Positions 40,186-48,768 of a DNA stretch of 57,975 bases are shown piece after piece. The notes beneath the pieces are model-generated. The model saw only the letters and a list, made by a program, of their open reading frames with translations, had not been told where the DNA came from and made no database searches. Position 1 is the stretch's first letter. Each line of letters starts with the position of its first letter. A program made the translations under genes and the position numbers. Location: positions 1 to 57,975 of the forward strand of contig DALYDX010000003.1 in the NCBI GenBank assembly GCA_031972835.1, written 5' to 3'. Origin of the DNA: CAZLWF01 sp031972835. GTDB lineage: Bacteria > Patescibacteriota > Minisyncoccia > Phycocordibacterales > UBA9973.

Positions 40186-41883
40186 ATGATTCAATTTGAT
40201 GAAGAAAAGCAAAACAAGCGCCTCGAAGACCTTAAATACCAAGAAGAAGAGGATTTGGTACGTATTTTAGCCAGCGCTAAATACAATATCCCATATATCG
40301 ACCTCTCTACTACAACCATCGAGAACGAAGCTCTGCGTATCGTGCCTGAGAAAACTGCTCGTGCAGTTGAGATAGCTCCGTTTAAATTACTTGGTAAAAA
40401 TCTACATATTGCTGTGCGTTCTCCTGTGCGCAGCGAGCTTCCTCAAATACTGGAAGACTTAAAATCTCAAGGTTATATTCCAAACCTATACATGGCATCT
40501 CACGCTTCCTTGGAAAAGGCTTGGTCGCGTTTCGGAGAAATATCTTTTGCTTCTGTTTCCCGTGCTGGTGGTTTGGATATTTCTGGAGAGGCACTACTCG
40601 ATATCGCAAACAAAGTTCACAATATAAACGACGTAGCAAAAGTGGTAGCGGACGCATCAGCTGACAATAAAACTCACAAGCTATCGCATATGCTTGAAAT
40701 TATTTTAGGTGGAGCTATCGCTATAAAAGCATCTGACATACATATCGAACCAGGAGAACATGAGGTACAAGTGCGTTTTCGACTTGATGGAGTATTGCAA
40801 AATATTCTGACCTTTCCACCGGAAACATACAAACTTGTGAATTCTCGCATCAAACTTATTTCTGGATTGAAACTTGTGATCAAAAGTATCGCGCAAGATG
40901 GACGCTTTAGTATTTATGAATCTGACGGAACTGAAATATCTATGCGTGTATCTATCATCCCAGGAGCATATGGCGAATCTATCGTAATGCGTATTCTCGA
41001 TCCAAAATCAATTCAAGTAAAACTAGACGAGATCGGAATTCCAAAAAAACTACTTGCTATCATGGAAGCTGAGATCGCAAAACCAAATGGACTTATACTT
41101 ATCACTGGTCCAACCGGATCTGGTAAGACCACAACTCTGTATGCATTTCTTCGTAAAATTTATTCTGCAGAAATAAAAATTATTACAATTGAAGACCCTA
41201 TCGAATATCACCTCGCTGGTATTACTCAAACCCAAGTGGAGAAAAATTATACGTTCCTTGAAGGACTTCGCTCTGCACTTCGCCAAGACCCTGACGTGAT
41301 AATGGTCGGAGAAATCCGTGACTCTGAAACCGCAAAAATCGCTGTCGAATCAGCATTGACCGGACACTTAGTTTTCTCAACACTCCACACAAACAACGCC
41401 GGAGGTGTAATCCCTCGTCTCATAGACTTAGAAGTAAATCCAAAGATTCTTGTCTCCGCTTTGAGACTTTCTGTTGCTCAACGTCTTGTACGAAAACTTT
41501 GTTCTGAATGCAAAGCGGAAGATATTGTCTCACCTGAAGATGAAGCACTTATAAGAAAAATACTTACTGGTATAAATACTGAAGGTAAAAAAGTAGAGGA
41601 GTTCAATATTGATCCAAATCAACCGATCAAAACTTGGAAAGCTGTAGGTTGTGATAAATGCAACAAAACTGGATACAAAGGACGCATAGGAATATTTGAA
41701 GCAATACAAACCGATGAAGCTATAGAGAAGATAATTCCTGAAAACCCAAGTGAACGTGAGATAAAAAGAGTCGCTCATATGCAAGGCACACTTGATATGA
41801 AAGAAGATGGAGTTATAAAAATACTTACTGGTATTACAAGCTTGTCTGAGGTACGGAGTGTTGTAGAACTAGATGAAGAATAA
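40186..41883 (+). CDS. pilB: Type IV pilus assembly / type II secretion ATPase (PilB/GspE)
   Basis: Start at 40186 (MIQFDEEKQNKRL); a -10 box TATGAT ends 7 nt before it, so the longer upstream frame is not transcribed. 565 aa: N-terminal MshEN domain (~1-130), then the ATPase with LITGPTGSGKTTTLYAFL (Walker A), ITIEDPIEYHL (Asp box), DPDVIMVGEIRD (Walker B), GHLVFSTLHTNNA (His box). A four-Cys zinc site is made of CSEC and CDKC. It powers pilus extension together with PilMNO at 10997-13153. Confidence 0.95.
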   Translation: MIQFDEEKQNKRLEDLKYQEEEDLVRILASAKYNIPYIDLSTTTIENEALRIVPEKTARAVEIAPFKLLGKNLHIAVRSPVRSELPQILEDLKSQGYIPNLYMASHASLEKAWSRFGEISFASVSRAGGLDISGEALLDIANKVHNINDVAKVVADASADNKTHKLSHMLEIILGGAIAIKASDIHIEPGEHEVQVRFRLDGVLQNILTFPPETYKLVNSRIKLISGLKLVIKSIAQDGRFSIYESDGTEISMRVSIIPGAYGESIVMRILDPKSIQVKLDEIGIPKKLLAIMEAEIAKPNGLILITGPTGSGKTTTLYAFLRKIYSAEIKIITIEDPIEYHLAGITQTQVEKNYTFLEGLRSALRQDPDVIMVGEIRDSETAKIAVESALTGHLVFSTLHTNNAGGVIPRLIDLEVNPKILVSALRLSVAQRLVRKLCSECKAEDIVSPEDEALIRKILTGINTEGKKVEEFNIDPNQPIKTWKAVGCDKCNKTGYKGRIGIFEAIQTDEAIEKIIPENPSEREIKRVAHMQGTLDMKEDGVIKILTGITSLSEVRSVVELDEE

Positions 41884-41885
41884 AA

Positions 41886-41914
41886 AAACCGGAACATAAA
41901 TGTTCCGGTTTTGC
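41886..41914. terminator. Bidirectional terminator between pilB and tRNA-Trp
   Basis: AAAAACCGGAACA/TGTTCCGGTTTT stem; ends pilB on the plus strand and tRNA-Trp on the minus strand. Confidence 0.88.
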
Positions 41915-41986
41915 GCGGAGGGTGGGACTTGAACCCACGACCCTCGGTTTTGGAGACCGCCACTCTACCAACTGAGCTACCAACGC
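41914..41986 (-). tRNA. tRNA-Trp (CCA) with a mismatched acceptor stem
   Basis: Anticodon loop CTCCAAA, D-arm GCTCAGTTGGTAGAGT, T-arm GTGGGTTCAAGTCCCAC. The acceptor GCGTTGG against CCTCCGC has two central mismatches (T4-C69, T5-T68), and the anticodon stem has one terminal G-A. All other tRNAs here have clean stems. No encoded CCA. Confidence 0.85.
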
Positions 41987-42011
41987 ATATATTAAAATTT
42001 AAAATTTTTCA

Positions 42012-42218
42012 AATAAAAAGGCCGGATTCCGAAGATTCCGACCTTTATCGCATGTGCCACAGAAACCCTTTCAGGTTAACCATGTGTTGCAAGATCATCT
42101 TGACCAGCACGAACGCTTCGGGAGCGAACGAAAACTAGCGTACTCAGCGTTGAAAAAGGTAGCGAAACCCATATCAAGCTGATATCTTACGCACAGCAAT
42201 TTTTTTACAGAACAACCT
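42012..42218 (-). ncRNA. Putative small structured RNA of about 205 nt
   Basis: Minus strand unit bounded by a consensus promoter (42253-42225) and a terminator (AAGGTCGGA ... TCCGGCCTTTTT at 42046-42012). Inside are several stems, among them ATATCA/TGATAT, CGTTCG...CGAACG-type pairing and CAAGAT/ATCTTG. No credible reading frame. The size is close to a 6S RNA; no family assigned. Confidence 0.6.
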
Positions 42219-42224
42219 GGGAAC

Positions 42225-42253
42225 ATACTATTCCCAAGTTACTTTTTTGTCAA
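42225..42253 (-). promoter_or_regulatory. Consensus promoter of the 42012-42218 RNA
   Basis: Minus strand TTGACA (42253-42248), 17-nt spacer, TAGTAT (42230-42225). Confidence 0.7.
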
Positions 42254-42288
42254 TATATATCTTAAATTTAGAGTTCCGCTTTTCCTGA

Positions 42289-42294
42289 TATAAT
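42289..42294 (+). promoter_or_regulatory. -10 box of leaderless exonuclease III gene
   Basis: TATAAT ends 6 nt before the ATG at 42301. Confidence 0.6.
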
Positions 42295-42300
42295 AATTTT

Positions 42301-43098
42301 ATGAAAATAATCAGTTGGAATGTAAACGGAATACGGGCAGTTCATAAAAAAGGATTGTTTATTCCGTTTGTAGAAAAATACAAACCAGATATCATTTGCC
42401 TTCAAGAAACAAAGGCCCAAGAGCATCAGTCAGAAGTAGATTTACCAGAATATGAAGAGTATTGGAATTCTGCTGAACGTCCTGGCTACAGTGGTACTGC
42501 AATATTTACAAAGATAAAACCTCTAAAAATAATCAATAGTATCCCAGAAAAAATCGCAAAAAAATACGGACTAAGTGACGATACATACGGAGATCCAAAT
42601 TCTGAAGGTCGTGTAATTGCTGCTGAATTTAAAAAGTTTTTTGTGGTGACAGTTTACACTCCAAATTCCAAAGATGACCTATCGCGTATCCCTCTCCGAC
42701 ACAATAAATGGGATCCGGCTTTTTTAGCTTTCATAAAAGATTTAGAAAAATCAAAACCAGTAATATTCTGCGGAGATTTAAATGTCGCCCACACACCAGA
42801 GGATCTCGCCCGCCCAAAAGAGAATATTGGCAAGAAAGGTTTTACAGATGAAGAGCGAAGTGGAATAGAAAAAATTATTTCTGCAGGATTTGTAGATGCT
42901 TTTCGTATTTTTACAAAAGGTCCTGGTCACTATACTTGGTGGAGTCACTTTGCTGCTGCACGAGCTAGAAATATAGGCTGGCGTATAGATTATTTCTTTG
43001 CTTCTAAAAAACTTGTTTCAAAAATCGTGTCTTCTAAAATTTTAGCCGAGCAAATAGGTTCTGATCACTGCCCTATCCTCCTAGAAATCAAAGATTAA
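42301..43098 (+). CDS. xth: Exodeoxyribonuclease III / AP endonuclease
   Basis: 265 aa of the ExoIII family: KIISWNVNGIRAVHKKG, DIICLQETKAQ (metal-binding Glu), FFVVTVYTPNS, PVIFCGDLNVAH, YTWWSHFAAARARNIGWRIDYFF and GSDHCPILLE (catalytic His). It cleaves abasic sites and trims 3' ends in base excision repair, and would act after MutM (28582). Apparent leaderless mRNA. Confidence 0.95.
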   Translation: MKIISWNVNGIRAVHKKGLFIPFVEKYKPDIICLQETKAQEHQSEVDLPEYEEYWNSAERPGYSGTAIFTKIKPLKIINSIPEKIAKKYGLSDDTYGDPNSEGRVIAAEFKKFFVVTVYTPNSKDDLSRIPLRHNKWDPAFLAFIKDLEKSKPVIFCGDLNVAHTPEDLARPKENIGKKGFTDEERSGIEKIISAGFVDAFRIFTKGPGHYTWWSHFAAARARNIGWRIDYFFASKKLVSKIVSSKILAEQIGSDHCPILLEIKD

Positions 43099-43172
43099 AC
43101 TGATTTGACTTTAGTTAAAAAGTATGCTATTATGTGTACTCACAAGTTCATTTCACAATAAAAACCACATAT

Positions 43173-43727
43173 ATGCAGAGTTGGGATAAAAACGTACTTT
43201 TTGATTGGGATTGGTTACTATTCGGAGCTTCTGGTAAAGAAGTATACCGGACATTAACAGACTTCTTTGAACAGCAAAAAAAGCGAGCCGAGAATCGCAA
43301 CGGCTCTATTCCTTCAGCCAAAAGTGGAGGGCGGGATAAGTTTAAAAACACCCTAGGTAAACACGTTTATCATCCAAGGATGATGAATAAGCTTTCGTAT
43401 TTGGAACAGGATGAGATTGATGACCTGTACCTGGAATATGCAGGTGCGGTGATGAGCGAGGATGTCAAAAAAGCCAGAAAAGAATGGCTTAAAATGTCCG
43501 AGCAAATGCAAGACGTCGCTCTCGCTGAACAAATTGAAGCTCTGTATGAATACCCTACAAAGGTTTCAGATAAAGTGGAGTATCTACGTATGCAATTTTA
43601 TGCATTTCCTCTCGCTGGACTTTTTGGCAACACGAAAGAGGTGGTAAAAAACTTGCTTGAAAAAGATGCTTCTTGGTTAGAGCCGCTTGAGGTTGTGATT
43701 CATGAAAGATCTCGAGCCGCAGCCTAA
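43173..43727 (+). CDS. Hypothetical protein, 184 aa
   Basis: Start at 43173 (MQSWDKNVLFDWDWLLFG) rather than 39 nt upstream, since the upstream residues look like untranslated leader. Soluble, mostly helical, with charged surface patterns (DEIDDLYLEYAGAVMSEDVKKARKEWLKMSEQMQDVALAEQIEALYEYP). No family recognised. Own terminator follows. Confidence 0.75.
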   Translation: MQSWDKNVLFDWDWLLFGASGKEVYRTLTDFFEQQKKRAENRNGSIPSAKSGGRDKFKNTLGKHVYHPRMMNKLSYLEQDEIDDLYLEYAGAVMSEDVKKARKEWLKMSEQMQDVALAEQIEALYEYPTKVSDKVEYLRMQFYAFPLAGLFGNTKEVVKNLLEKDASWLEPLEVVIHERSRAAA

Positions 43728-43729
43728 AA

Positions 43730-43762
43730 TAAAAACCCCTGACTAGTTCAGGGGTTTAACTT
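43730..43762 (+). terminator. Terminator of the 43173 gene
   Basis: AAACCCCTGA/TCAGGGGTTT stem with T-rich tail. Confidence 0.8.
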
Positions 43763-43810
43763 TTGCAATATTGCAAATACCATGTTAATTTCAAGAAAGA
43801 ATTGTAAAAT

Positions 43811-44593
43811 ATGCAAACAAAAGAAGTAAAATATTTTCGCATTCGTGCAAACGAAGAAAAAATAAAATTTATTTTAGAGCACACAGATATCACGATTGAA
43901 ATTATCACCAAAGCTCGGAAGGCTGCTAATCACAATCCATATCATGGCTTTGGTCATGCACTCGGTGTGACTGAGAGCGGGATTATGATTGCAGAAGCTT
44001 GTGGTTGTAGTCGAGAAGAAATCAATACGATTGCTCTGGCACTTCTGTTCCATGATGCAGACCATCGCGGAGTACACCGCCCAGACGACGAGGAGCGTGC
44101 AGCCAGCGCAATGATGTCTTCTCTGTCAAAAACGGATTTGAAAATTTGCGGAGTGCCATTCAGAATTGCCCTGCAGAGAATTCGAGATCTGATACTCTCA
44201 ACTCGTTTTTCTGTTCATGGAAAATCCGGAAACTTATGGGTATGCATAGTCCAAGATGCTGATATAGCATCTATCGGAAAAGGCCCTGAGTATTGGCTCT
44301 GGGCAACTATGGGTTTACTTGATGAATTCAATCAAGAACGCAAAGGACCGTCTTTGACTCCGTTTGAATTCGTTCAAACGGAACAAATAAAATTTCTTCA
44401 GGTGCTAGAAAAATCTTCTATTACCGGAGAAATATTCCTGACAAGTGGTGCGAGAAAAATATTCTACGACCCATATGAATCTCTCGAGATTATGATGTCT
44501 TGGCCAGAGAGAGCTATAGACTGGGCATACTCTGTCCGCCGCGACGATATCACAGTCGAAGAATTCAAGGAAGAATTATGCAAAAGAATATAA
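43811..44593 (+). CDS. HD-domain phosphohydrolase
   Basis: 260 aa. HNPYHGFGHALGVTESG gives the first His residues, LALLFHDADHRG the HD pair with an extra His, and CIVQDADIASIG the late Asp, together a complete HD metal site. The family hydrolyses phosphate esters, often nucleotides or second messengers. Substrate unknown. It converges with the alarmone hydrolase-like gene across a terminator. Confidence 0.85.
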   Translation: MQTKEVKYFRIRANEEKIKFILEHTDITIEIITKARKAANHNPYHGFGHALGVTESGIMIAEACGCSREEINTIALALLFHDADHRGVHRPDDEERAASAMMSSLSKTDLKICGVPFRIALQRIRDLILSTRFSVHGKSGNLWVCIVQDADIASIGKGPEYWLWATMGLLDEFNQERKGPSLTPFEFVQTEQIKFLQVLEKSSITGEIFLTSGARKIFYDPYESLEIMMSWPERAIDWAYSVRRDDITVEEFKEELCKRI

Positions 44594-44623
44594 AAATAAA
44601 CCCGCAAATATTTGCGGGTTTTA
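44594..44623. terminator. Bidirectional terminator
   Basis: AAACCCGCAAA/TTTGCGGGTTT stem between convergent HD-domain genes. Confidence 0.8.
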
Positions 44624-44626
44624 CTA

Positions 44627-45355
44627 TTACCAGTCACACAATTCTCCAATCTCTCTCCTTTTCTGATCCTCATCCTGTTGTAAACTTTTTACAGCTTCTT
44701 CTCCTGTTTCAATCTTCAGGCGTCTACATTCAGTGTTGATTTTCTGTAAAAGTTTTTCCTTAACACTATCTACTCCAGTAATTTTTCTAAAAAGCGGTAA
44801 ATACACTTCTTCGGTTTCTTCTAAGGTCCTCTTACTTTTTTTGATAACCGTTAAAGTATCTGATCCACTTGTTCTCAGATTATGAAGTCTATCTATGGCT
44901 TTACAACGAAGAACTTTTTCTTCTTTTGTAATACCTGCCAAATAATATTCCGTAACCTCACTTTTACTAAAAAACTTTATTCCATCAACTTCCGGTTTTG
45001 TAAGTGCGATCACTATTTCTGCAATTTTTTCGTTAAAAATTTTACCAATACGATATTTTGCAATCCTTACAAAATTATCCCATCCGTTATTTCTGTTTCC
45101 AAATATCGGAGAATCCTCCCCTGCGTCGTGCAAGAACAATGCGCATATTACATCTCTGTCGTACCAATTAAGTTCATCAAGAGCGATAATTGCGAGTGCT
45201 CTAGGGTGTTCAAAATATCTTTCACCACTATCACGAGCATGAGTTCTATGAGCTTCTTTGGATATATCATATGCAAGCATTATCATATCCATATCAGAAC
45301 TACTTGCACCATGTCTTTTCAATCTTTCAATAAATGTTTGTCTGTTTTCTGTCAT
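44627..45355 (-). CDS. SpoT/MESH1-like HD domain protein (putative small alarmone hydrolase)
   Basis: 242 aa. MIMLAYDISKEAHRTHARDSGERYFEHPRALAIIALDEL matches the start of the RelA/SpoT HD domain, followed by VICALFLHDAGEDSP (HD) and KAIDRLHNLRTSGSD (KxxDRxxNLRT signature of ppGpp hydrolases). There is no synthetase or TGS domain, so it would be a stand-alone hydrolase of (p)ppGpp-type nucleotides. The C-terminal ~60 residues are a charged helix. Ten bp after the 82-aa gene. Confidence 0.85.
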   Translation of the reverse strand: MTENRQTFIERLKRHGASSSDMDMIMLAYDISKEAHRTHARDSGERYFEHPRALAIIALDELNWYDRDVICALFLHDAGEDSPIFGNRNNGWDNFVRIAKYRIGKIFNEKIAEIVIALTKPEVDGIKFFSKSEVTEYYLAGITKEEKVLRCKAIDRLHNLRTSGSDTLTVIKKSKRTLEETEEVYLPLFRKITGVDSVKEKLLQKINTECRRLKIETGEEAVKSLQQDEDQKRREIGELCDW

Positions 45356-45365
45356 AATCTGTTTT

Positions 45366-45614
45366 TTAATAGTTGAATGCCCTAAATTGATTTAACTGAC
45401 TTTCCATATCCATGGACAAATTGTAGACTTCCACGACTTTTTGCATGTTTTTTCTATCGTACTGACTTTCTACCTCCTTAACATTTTCGTTACTTTCTAC
45501 AAATACAGGATAGTCATCGTAATCAAATGTGTCACAAACAACCACGAGGTGAGTTGCTTTCTGTTCGATTCCTCTTAAGAACCATTCTCTGATTTCGTTT
45601 TTTGTAGCTGCCAT
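45366..45614 (-). CDS. Small conserved-looking hypothetical protein
   Basis: 82 aa: AATKNEIREWFLRGIEQKATHLVVVCDTFDYDDYPVFVESNENV gives a helix followed by a beta strand, then a Lys/Glu helix. It resembles small hypothetical proteins common in bacteria and phages; I cannot name the family. Coupled to the alarmone hydrolase-like gene by a 10-bp gap. Confidence 0.75.
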   Translation of the reverse strand: MAATKNEIREWFLRGIEQKATHLVVVCDTFDYDDYPVFVESNENVKEVESQYDRKNMQKVVEVYNLSMDMESQLNQFRAFNY

Positions 45615-45725
45615 AATTATTTTGTTTTAAATGAAATGAATCTATCCTGACTATACAGACTCAAAATACAAAATGTAATAGATTTTTTACTATTTTTTAC
45701 TCACTAGTATATAATCCTTTACTTA

Positions 45726-45778
45726 TTGACAAAATACACGTATTCCAATAGGATTAAATTGTAAATAAGATTTTACAA
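45726..45778 (+). promoter_or_regulatory. Promoter and operator of the second TrmB-type gene
   Basis: TTGACA (45726-45731), 17-nt spacer, TAGGAT (45749-45754). The inverted repeat TTGTAAA-n6-TTTACAA (45759-45778) covers the start point and ends 1 nt before the ATG at 45780. Confidence 0.65.
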
Positions 45779-45779
45779 T

Positions 45780-46544
45780 ATGAACTATACAAACGAACTA
45801 ATTCGCATAGGACTCACCCGAGAGCAGGCTCTCATATACGAAGTACTGCTAGCTTCCCCTCTTTTACCTGTGCGCAATATTTCTAAAAACGCTGGTGTGG
45901 GCCGCGAGCTTACTTACTATGTTTTAGATCAGCTTACCACTCTCGGTATGTGCGAAAAAGTTGAACATGTAGGCAAGGTCGCATTGTGGCGTGCAAAACA
46001 TCCTGAAAGTATTAAGAAGGTTGCCGAAGAGAAAAAGCTTATCGCAGATGAAGCAAGCTTAGCTTATGGAAAAGTCATCGAGCATCTTGTAAGTGACTTC
46101 AATACTCTACACTCTCGTCCGCATGTAAAATTCTTTGAAGGATTCGACGGACTCAACGAAACATATGCTGATATTTTAAAAAACACAAAAGAAGTATTCG
46201 TTTTCCGTTCATTGTATGATCATGAAAACTCTGAACTCCGTACTCTTGTGAGCGAGCAACTCAAAAAGCAGTCAAAAGCTGGAATTCGCTCGTATGTACT
46301 TACTCCAAAACTCGAACACATGTCTAGTGTTGTCTATTCACATGATCTAGAGCGCAATATAACTCGCAAAATTATTCCAAAAGATAAATTTGTTTTACCT
46401 GCATACATTTTGATTTACAAAGGCAAAGTCAGTATCACTTCTGTTAAAAACAAAGATGCCATGGTCACAACGATTATCGAGAATTCTGATATCGCAGACA
46501 CATTTCTAACACTCTTTCAGTTCATGTGGGATTCGATTGAGTAA
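45780..46544 (+). CDS. TrmB-family transcriptional regulator
   Basis: 254 aa. Winged helix: LIRIGLTREQALIYEVLLASPLLPVRNISKNAGVGRELTYYVLDQLTTLGMCEKV; then a coiled coil (HPESIKKVAEEKKLIADEASLAYGKVIEHLV) and an effector-like domain (VKFFEGFDGLNETYADILKNTKEVFVFRS ... YILIYKGKVSITSVKNKDAMVTTI). Paralogue of the regulators at 18897 and 55406. An inverted repeat right before its ATG suggests it represses itself. Confidence 0.88.
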   Translation: MNYTNELIRIGLTREQALIYEVLLASPLLPVRNISKNAGVGRELTYYVLDQLTTLGMCEKVEHVGKVALWRAKHPESIKKVAEEKKLIADEASLAYGKVIEHLVSDFNTLHSRPHVKFFEGFDGLNETYADILKNTKEVFVFRSLYDHENSELRTLVSEQLKKQSKAGIRSYVLTPKLEHMSSVVYSHDLERNITRKIIPKDKFVLPAYILIYKGKVSITSVKNKDAMVTTIIENSDIADTFLTLFQFMWDSIE

Positions 46545-46676
46545 TTTGACATAATACATTTTATGAGTTATATTATAAATCCGTTTAGATAAATAACGAG
46601 GCGTCGGAGCACGCCTACAATGGTTCACATAACCAAGAGATCTAAAGCGTATTGTTCATTTAAAAAAAGAATACAC

Positions 46677-47123
46677 ATGAATAAAAGTTTTCTTATCTTT
46701 ACCCTGCCTATTTGGCAGACGCTAGCCTGCTTTATATTTGTGGCATTATTTTTTTCACCCATAGAGTCAATGCCGATCTTGCTCATATCTTCGGTTTTAT
46801 ATTCTATGTGGTTTGTATACACGAAACGCTCTCTAACCTTAAAAGAAAGAGAGGCGAAGTCTGTGTCTAGTAAAAATGACTACAGAAGGTTAGCTTTTTT
46901 GACAACAAGCTCGTTTTTGCTTTGGCTTTTTGTGTTAAATTCTGTAGGTTTTTTGGTTAACAAAATCAATCCGCAGGCACAAAAGATTACTCTGTTTGCA
47001 GAAGATGCAAATATGAGCTTGGTTTTGCTTTTCCTGGTATTCCCTCTTATTTACATTCTAGTGTCTATGATGCTGGTTTATTTAAATTTAAAACCAGAAA
47101 AAAAGACACAAGTATCTTATTGA
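46677..47123 (+). CDS. Four-helix membrane protein of unknown function
   Basis: Start taken at 46677 (MNKSFLIFTLPIWQTL), which begins at the first helix; the longer frame adds 19 basic residues. 148 aa with four membrane helices and a basic central loop (YTKRSLTLKEREAKSVSSKNDYRR). No family recognised. Ends in its own terminator. Confidence 0.7.
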   Translation: MNKSFLIFTLPIWQTLACFIFVALFFSPIESMPILLISSVLYSMWFVYTKRSLTLKEREAKSVSSKNDYRRLAFLTTSSFLLWLFVLNSVGFLVNKINPQAQKITLFAEDANMSLVLLFLVFPLIYILVSMMLVYLNLKPEKKTQVSY

Positions 47124-47129
47124 TACCAA

Positions 47130-47158
47130 AGACCCCAAAAGGGTCTTTTCTTTTTATA
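47130..47158 (+). terminator. Terminator of the 46677 gene
   Basis: AAAGACCCC/GGGTCTTT stem (loop AAAA) with TTCTTTTT tail. Confidence 0.8.
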
Positions 47159-47202
47159 AAATTAGTTGGTACACTACAGTTAGTACATTTAAAACTACAT
47201 AT

Positions 47203-48099
47203 ATGAAAAAAATCTTTTTTTGTGTAATGTGTGTAGTTTTATTACTACCACTTTATGCACAAGACTTTGTAATCCACGACGAGCGTAGCCGTTTCAACGA
47301 CGAAACTGAAATACGCGAAGAAACTATTGGGATAATCAATCACGATACTCAAGGTGATTGGCCTGGTTGCCGTGCATGGGTCCAATGCCCAAATTACGGC
47401 CCACCACTTACGCATTATCTGATAAATCGTAAAGGTCGCATTGAGTTAATATGTGATGACTGGCGTAGAGCGAATCATGCTGGAAGCTCCAGATGGAATG
47501 GTCAAAATGATCTATCTAGATTGTTCATAGGGATAGAATATGTTGGGTACTTTGATGAACCACTGACGGAAATACAAGCCGCAGCAGGCAAATGGCTCAA
47601 CGACTCACTCAAAAGAAAATATCCAAATATCACAGACGAGATGATCATACCTCACGCCATGGTAGCTTGTTGGTATCCGGACGACCCACTGAATCCTCAT
47701 CCTGGATTTTATACTAGAGGTAGACGTACAGACGGTATTCGTTTTACAACTCCCTACTGGCAGAAAAAGATGGGACTAGATTCGACTCAAGCTTATGACA
47801 TCGAATACATTCTCTCCGATAGTATTTACGCGAGCGATAAACACAATCGAAATTGTTTCGGTCGTACTTTTTCTAAAAGCGAAATTCTCGCTATGCGCAA
47901 ATCTATGCTGGACAAAAGAGATACAGGCTTGGCCCTTGCCTATATTGAGATACAGGCTATTGAGTGCATATCCGTAAATGAATATTGGTGCATTGTTCTA
48001 CCAAGCACAAAAAAAGATATCTATTCTGAATACTACTTTATTTATCCAAACGGAGATGCAACTCTGAATAGAAAGAAGTTTTTCAAAAAATTAAATTAG
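47203..48099 (+). CDS. Secreted N-acetylmuramoyl-L-alanine amidase (Amidase_2/PGRP fold)
   Basis: 298 aa: signal peptide ending LYAQD (residues 1-21), then an amidase 2 domain: TIGIINHDTQGDWPGCRAW (first zinc His), THYLINRKGRIELICDDWRRANHAGSSRWNG (second conserved His segment), LFIGIEYVGYFDEPLTEIQ and MIIPHAMVACWYPDDPLNPHPGF. It would cut the peptide-sugar bond of peptidoglycan, possibly the host's. A ~90-residue C-terminal extension is unrecognised. The Bacteroidetes-like signal peptide resembles those at 4415-7406. Confidence 0.85.
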   Translation: MKKIFFCVMCVVLLLPLYAQDFVIHDERSRFNDETEIREETIGIINHDTQGDWPGCRAWVQCPNYGPPLTHYLINRKGRIELICDDWRRANHAGSSRWNGQNDLSRLFIGIEYVGYFDEPLTEIQAAAGKWLNDSLKRKYPNITDEMIIPHAMVACWYPDDPLNPHPGFYTRGRRTDGIRFTTPYWQKKMGLDSTQAYDIEYILSDSIYASDKHNRNCFGRTFSKSEILAMRKSMLDKRDTGLALAYIEIQAIECISVNEYWCIVLPSTKKDIYSEYYFIYPNGDATLNRKKFFKKLN

Positions 48100-48105
48100 C
48101 CCCAC

Positions 48106-48141
48106 CCAAAAGCGCCCTATTCAGAGCGCTTTTTTTATTTA
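48106..48141 (+). terminator. Terminator of the amidase gene
   Basis: AAAGCGCCCTATTCAGAGCGCTTT stem-type repeat with seven T; nearly the same sequence recurs at 48680-48712. Confidence 0.82.
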
Positions 48142-48323
48142 TAAAATTCTCTAGAGCGAGCATTTATTACATAAAAAATCTGAGAGGTAAATTTCGCAGT
48201 GTCTGAAGTAAGTCCAAGCGGGTGATTTTTTATTAAATACTCATTATTTCTTTCTAGTACTAGTGCACAACTGTTGGGTTTACAACCTCATAGGTAAGGT
48301 ATACTATTGTAAAAAAAGTTATT

Positions 48324-48671
48324 ATGGAAATGAAAATGAAAATCGGGAAAATAATCCGAAAGCATAGAGTTGAGAACAATCTCACCCAATCGGATTTAGC
48401 AAATATTGTAGGAAAAAGTCCTTCATATATTTCTCTTCTTGAACTAGACAAGACAAAAATTGAATTCACTTCAATCGCTAGTTTTGCAAAAGCACTAAAT
48501 TTGAAAGTTGTAGACATTCTCATGGAACGAATTGACCTATATGAACGAGGGAGCAAAAAGCATAAAAAAGAACTTAAGGAAAAATTAGCAAAGGAGGCAG
48601 AAATAGCAAGTGATTTATTCAAAATTGTGATCAATCTAATGAGTAAACCGAAAAGAATACGGAATTCGTAA
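48324..48671 (+). CDS. XRE-family helix-turn-helix regulator
   Basis: 115 aa: KIGKIIRKHRVENNLTQSDLANIVGKSPSYISLLELDKTKIEFTSIASFAKALNLKVVDIL is a typical Cro/CI-type HTH. The last ~45 residues are a basic helix. TATACT at 48300-48305 with an ~18-nt leader precedes it. Target unknown; the small gene at 48769 follows across a terminator. Confidence 0.88.
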   Translation: MEMKMKIGKIIRKHRVENNLTQSDLANIVGKSPSYISLLELDKTKIEFTSIASFAKALNLKVVDILMERIDLYERGSKKHKKELKEKLAKEAEIASDLFKIVINLMSKPKRIRNS

Positions 48672-48679
48672 AATAACCC

Positions 48680-48715
48680 AAAAGCGCCCCGTCCGGAGCG
48701 CTTTTTTTATTTTTA
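48680..48715 (+). terminator. Terminator of the XRE gene
   Basis: AAAGCGCCCCGTCCGGAGCGCTTT stem with seven T; near-duplicate of the terminator at 48106. Confidence 0.85.
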
Positions 48716-48768
48716 TATATAGTATTGACAAAAAAATATAAATATGTTATTTTTCAAAAAAACAACAT

